A DNA stretch of 8,539 nucleotides from EC70 sp018675395. Its GTDB lineage: Bacteria; Verrucomicrobiota; Verrucomicrobiia; Verrucomicrobiales; DEV007. The notes beneath the pieces were generated by a model that was given only the letters and a program-made list of their open reading frames with translations, did no database searches and was not told the DNA's origin. This document shows positions 6,245 through 8,539 of the stretch, in pieces. The DNA lies in contig JABGYE010000034.1 in NCBI GenBank assembly GCA_018675395.1, positions 1 through 8,539 on the forward strand, read 5' to 3'. A program made the position numbers and the translations under genes. The first letter of the stretch is position 1, and each line of letters begins with the position of its first letter.

Positions 6245-7684
6245 TTATGATGATGGTCCACTAAAACAATAAATATGTCCCAAAGTTGTACTGGCCATTA
6301 AATTACCACCTGAGAAGGCCAAACCATAAGTCTTCCCTTTAACTTTAGCTGACCATAGTTGCTTCCCAGATCCAGCGTCAAACCCCAATACCGAATCCTT
6401 AGCTCCCATAAAGATGATATTGCCAGCAAGTATAATATCGTAGGGGGCGGGCGCTTCAACTTCCCATTTATAACTCTTCAATAACTTATTTTTAAGTTGA
6501 ACATTGAGAACTTTGAGTCCGGACAGTGACTTGTCCATGCCGCTTATCTCAGAACGAAGCTGGGTGATGCTTTGTTCATTCTTTGATGCTATGGATTTTT
6601 TCAAAGCAGCTTTAACTTTACCAATTTTATCACCAATGGATTTAATGTTTTTGTTATTAGCACCAATTGAATTGGTTGCTTGCCCATACTCAATCCTATT
6701 AAGTGACTTGAGTTTTCCTTGCTGATGGATGTAAGCAATGTCTTTTGAGATGAGCAATCTGTCAGCACCAGCAAACTGCAGCATAGCTGAGCTTCCTGAG
6801 GGGTCAGCAATTTGAATCATATTTCCCGAAGCCTTTTGACTGCTTGGTATAGCTACGAGTTTATCATCCTCAGTGAGTAGACAAAATGTTCCTCCTGCAT
6901 TTGCTACACTTTTAATGGCATTTCCTGCCTTCAGATCAAACAATAGCGGGACACTCCTTCCCTGAGGAGCATATAGAGTCGTGCTACTAGAAAGCAACGA
7001 ACCCTGGAGCGTCATGTTTGGGTGCTTTGTTATGTACTTAGGGGTGCCAGTTATTTTATCAACTGAGCACATGAATGATGGTTCCCAAGGTACTAAAGAC
7101 GCAGCAAAATAGGCTAGACCGTTTTGAATGAGAACTCCAGTCCTCACAGGCCAAGGTGAGATGAGTTTACCGTTACTTGATATTAGTCGCTTGTCCTCGG
7201 CTGGACCTTGTTTCCATTTAATGTTTCCATTATCAGAACTGACCGCGTATGCATAACCATCATCAGAACCGAAGTAGCATAGCTCCCCATCAATTGTGGG
7301 CGGCATCCTGACTGCTCCAGCCACAAAGCTTGCCCACTTCTCTTTGCCGGTGCTAATGTCTATACAGTGAATCCCATGGTCTACTGATGAGCCATAAAAG
7401 AGCGAATTACCTTTGACAGTGACAAAGAATACAGGATCAAAGTTTCGCATTGATTGGAGATCCTTGTTGCCCGAATAAGCGTCCCATTTTGCTGGTCCTG
7501 ACCATGCCATCATAGGTGGATGAGGAGAGGTCCTGAGCCAGTTTTGCGTCAAAGGCAATTCTGGAACTTCATTGGTGATACCGGAGCGTCGATTGTCATG
7601 ACGATAAGTAGGCCAATCTTCAGCAAGAATTAAATCCAGTGAAAATAGACCAAAAATTATACTGAGGGCTGAAAATCGTATCAT
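6245..7684 (-). CDS. Secreted PQQ-like beta-propeller protein with helical insert
   Basis: 479 residues from the ATG at 7684. Residues 1-21 are a signal peptide (IIFGLFSLDLILA, cleavage likely after LA before EDW). The mature protein opens with DWPTYRHDNRRSG, typical of PVC-group PQQ-like propeller proteins. Repeated blades end in the 'D..TG...W' pattern: IDISTGKEKW (about 108-117), VSSDNGNIKW (148-157), VDKITGTPKY (208-217) and FDAGSGKQLW (435-444). Between blades, about 337-402, is a charged, glycine-poor helical segment with coiled-coil character. The name reflects fold only; no quinone or dehydrogenase residues are evident, and it may be a scaffold or binding protein. An in-frame TTG at 7693 overlaps the previous stop (TTGA). 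I prefer the ATG, five bases after that stop. It lies between another propeller gene and the FtsX-type transporter, its possible partner. Confidence 0.88.
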   Translation of the reverse strand: MIRFSALSIIFGLFSLDLILAEDWPTYRHDNRRSGITNEVPELPLTQNWLRTSPHPPMMAWSGPAKWDAYSGNKDLQSMRNFDPVFFVTVKGNSLFYGSSVDHGIHCIDISTGKEKWASFVAGAVRMPPTIDGELCYFGSDDGYAYAVSSDNGNIKWKQGPAEDKRLISSNGKLISPWPVRTGVLIQNGLAYFAASLVPWEPSFMCSVDKITGTPKYITKHPNMTLQGSLLSSSTTLYAPQGRSVPLLFDLKAGNAIKSVANAGGTFCLLTEDDKLVAIPSSQKASGNMIQIADPSGSSAMLQFAGADRLLISKDIAYIHQQGKLKSLNRIEYGQATNSIGANNKNIKSIGDKIGKVKAALKKSIASKNEQSITQLRSEISGMDKSLSGLKVLNVQLKNKLLKSYKWEVEAPAPYDIILAGNIIFMGAKDSVLGFDAGSGKQLWSAKVKGKTYGLAFSGGNLMASTTLGHIYCFSGPSS

Positions 7685-7689
7685 GAGGT

Positions 7690-8539
7690 TCAATCTTTAG
7701 CAGTATTTAATAAATGTTTCCTTGGAATGAATCCGAGTGATGTTTCCATCCAGCCTCCGCATGAGCATCCCCCGCCTCCCTCTGGAATGAGAATCATACC
7801 TGAGGCTGGTATTGTATTGAGCCAACAACTAGGACGTAGCCGTGTCCAGCTGGTAGTTGATTCGGTTTCTTTTGACCACATTGATATTTGGCGAGCCTTC
7901 CCCCTATATAGTAGTGCGTCTCCAGCTCCAACATAAGTATGACAACCTTCTCTCTTTCCCATTTTTGTGGTTAGAATTTCACCGGTTCCAAGATCATATC
8001 CATTCGGCTGCAAATAGAGCTTGTCCTTAGTCACTACTGGATGCTGCATATGGCCACTATGGTGATCATCTGCCCAGTTACTAGACTTAGACCAAATAGG
8101 ATCACCGTTTTGCGCCTTAAAAGTATAAATATGAAACTTTGAGTTCGAAGCAGTCAGAATTAATCGGTCCTTAGTCGCTTGGAGGTAAAACGTAATTAGG
8201 CCGTCCTCAGTGTCGATCGGCTTTTCCCAAAGGACCTTCCCATTGTCAGTGTCGATGCAAACCAAGAACTGATCCGACCACAGTGACTTGTCTGATATTC
8301 TCCTGTTCTCTTGTTGCTTGATCTTTGAATTTCTTGTTTCAATGAAATACAAATACCTATCTGCACATGAAATAGTTGGATTCAAAATGACTCCATTCTC
8401 ATAACGCCAAGCAGGCTTAGCGTTTGGCCCCTTCAAAGAATAACCAAAAATAAAATCACTGCACACTTGCTGAGTTCCAACATCACCCCCCTTGCCATCA
8501 TACCACATTTTTCCTGACCAGAAGCTTTTATAAGAAGTA
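7690..8539 (-). CDS. PQQ-like beta-propeller protein, C-terminal part (5' end outside window)
   Basis: 282 codons are visible. The frame stays open to the right edge, reading SFWSGKMWYDGKGGD across it, so the ATG at 8508 is an internal methionine and the true start lies beyond. Blades end in 'D..NGKVLWEKP', 'AQNGDPIW' and 'YDLGTGEIL'. The C-terminus has a cysteine-bearing signature: RLRPSCW, then GGGGCSCGGWMETSLGF. I associate this ending with PQQ-like proteins of Planctomycetes and Verrucomicrobia. The CSC (7759-7767) plus the upstream cysteine could form a disulfide or bind a metal; this is inference. It ends just before the second propeller gene, with a 5-base gap to that gene's ATG. The second gene has its own signal peptide, so the two are separate proteins and not a broken gene. 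Location is presumably outside the cytoplasm, though its signal peptide is not visible. Confidence 0.88.
   Translation of the reverse strand, partial: TSYKSFWSGKMWYDGKGGDVGTQQVCSDFIFGYSLKGPNAKPAWRYENGVILNPTISCADRYLYFIETRNSKIKQQENRRISDKSLWSDQFLVCIDTDNGKVLWEKPIDTEDGLITFYLQATKDRLILTASNSKFHIYTFKAQNGDPIWSKSSNWADDHHSGHMQHPVVTKDKLYLQPNGYDLGTGEILTTKMGKREGCHTYVGAGDALLYRGKARQISMWSKETESTTSWTRLRPSCWLNTIPASGMILIPEGGGGCSCGGWMETSLGFIPRKHLLNTAKD

Noticed and set aside
6601..6810. Second minus-strand frame inside the propeller gene
   Set aside because: Overlaps the well-supported propeller frame completely and shows no domain.
7684..7693. Frameshift splitting one large propeller gene into two
   Set aside because: The downstream gene has its own signal peptide and the family's N-terminal WPTYRHD motif, and the upstream one has the family's normal C-terminal CSC ending, so these are two tandem proteins.
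8506..8508. ATG as start of the first propeller protein
   Set aside because: The same frame continues upstream without a stop to the window edge and encodes family-like sequence, so the methionine is internal.
1..8539. CRISPR array, tRNA/rRNA, insertion sequence or phage genes
   Set aside because: No regular repeat-spacer pattern, RNA-gene signature, transposase or terminal inverted repeats were seen; coding sequence fills almost the whole window.

Overview
The window (about 40% GC by eye) holds one long minus-strand gene cluster that fills nearly all of it, plus the 3' end of an unrelated plus-strand gene at the left edge. The style suggests a bacterium of the PVC group (Planctomycetes/Verrucomicrobia and relatives). 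The grounds are PQQ-like beta-propeller proteins with the 'WPTYRHD..RSG' opening and a 'GGGGCSCGGW..TSLGF' ending, a FtsX-type permease with a large conserved periplasmic domain, scarce Shine-Dalgarno sites, and moderate-to-low GC. This assignment is an inference from protein style, not a proof.

Layout in transcription order (right to left, minus strand): (1) 8539-7690, C-terminal part of a PQQ-like propeller protein that begins outside the window; (2) 7684-6245, a second secreted PQQ-like propeller protein; (3) 6222-4945, a FtsX/MacB-type ABC permease; (4) 4952-4272, its LolD/MacB-type ATPase; (5) 4264-3986, a MoaD/ThiS-type ubiquitin-like protein ending in Gly-Gly; (6) 3976-3233, a ThiF/MoeB/HesA-type E1-like protein with an altered active site; (7) 3230-1749, a membrane-anchored or exported protein made of two tandem ModA-like binding domains; (8) 1744-875, a ModB-like permease; (9) 872-234, a short ModC-like ATPase. 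Genes overlap or lie 2-22 bases apart and several are probably translationally coupled, so this is almost certainly one operon whose promoter and first gene(s) lie beyond 8539. At the left, a GNAT acetyltransferase gene ends at 202 and converges on the operon, which ends at 234.

How the parts may work together (inference): genes 7-9 form a molybdate/tungstate-type oxyanion importer. Genes 5-6 are a dedicated sulfur-carrier/E1-like pair of the kind used in molybdopterin, thiamine or other sulfur transfer. Genes 3-4 form a mechanotransmission or extrusion type ABC complex acting on envelope proteins or ligands, and genes 1-2 are propeller proteins outside the cytoplasm. The combination looks like a self-contained assembly line that supplies and matures a metal- or cofactor-dependent enzyme, possibly a Mo/W enzyme encoded upstream of the window. 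No such enzyme is visible here, so the substrate and end product are unknown. The least ordinary parts are the tandem ModA fusion, the E1-like protein lacking the usual nucleotide/Mg aspartates, and CxC motifs in both the permease's periplasmic domain and one propeller protein.
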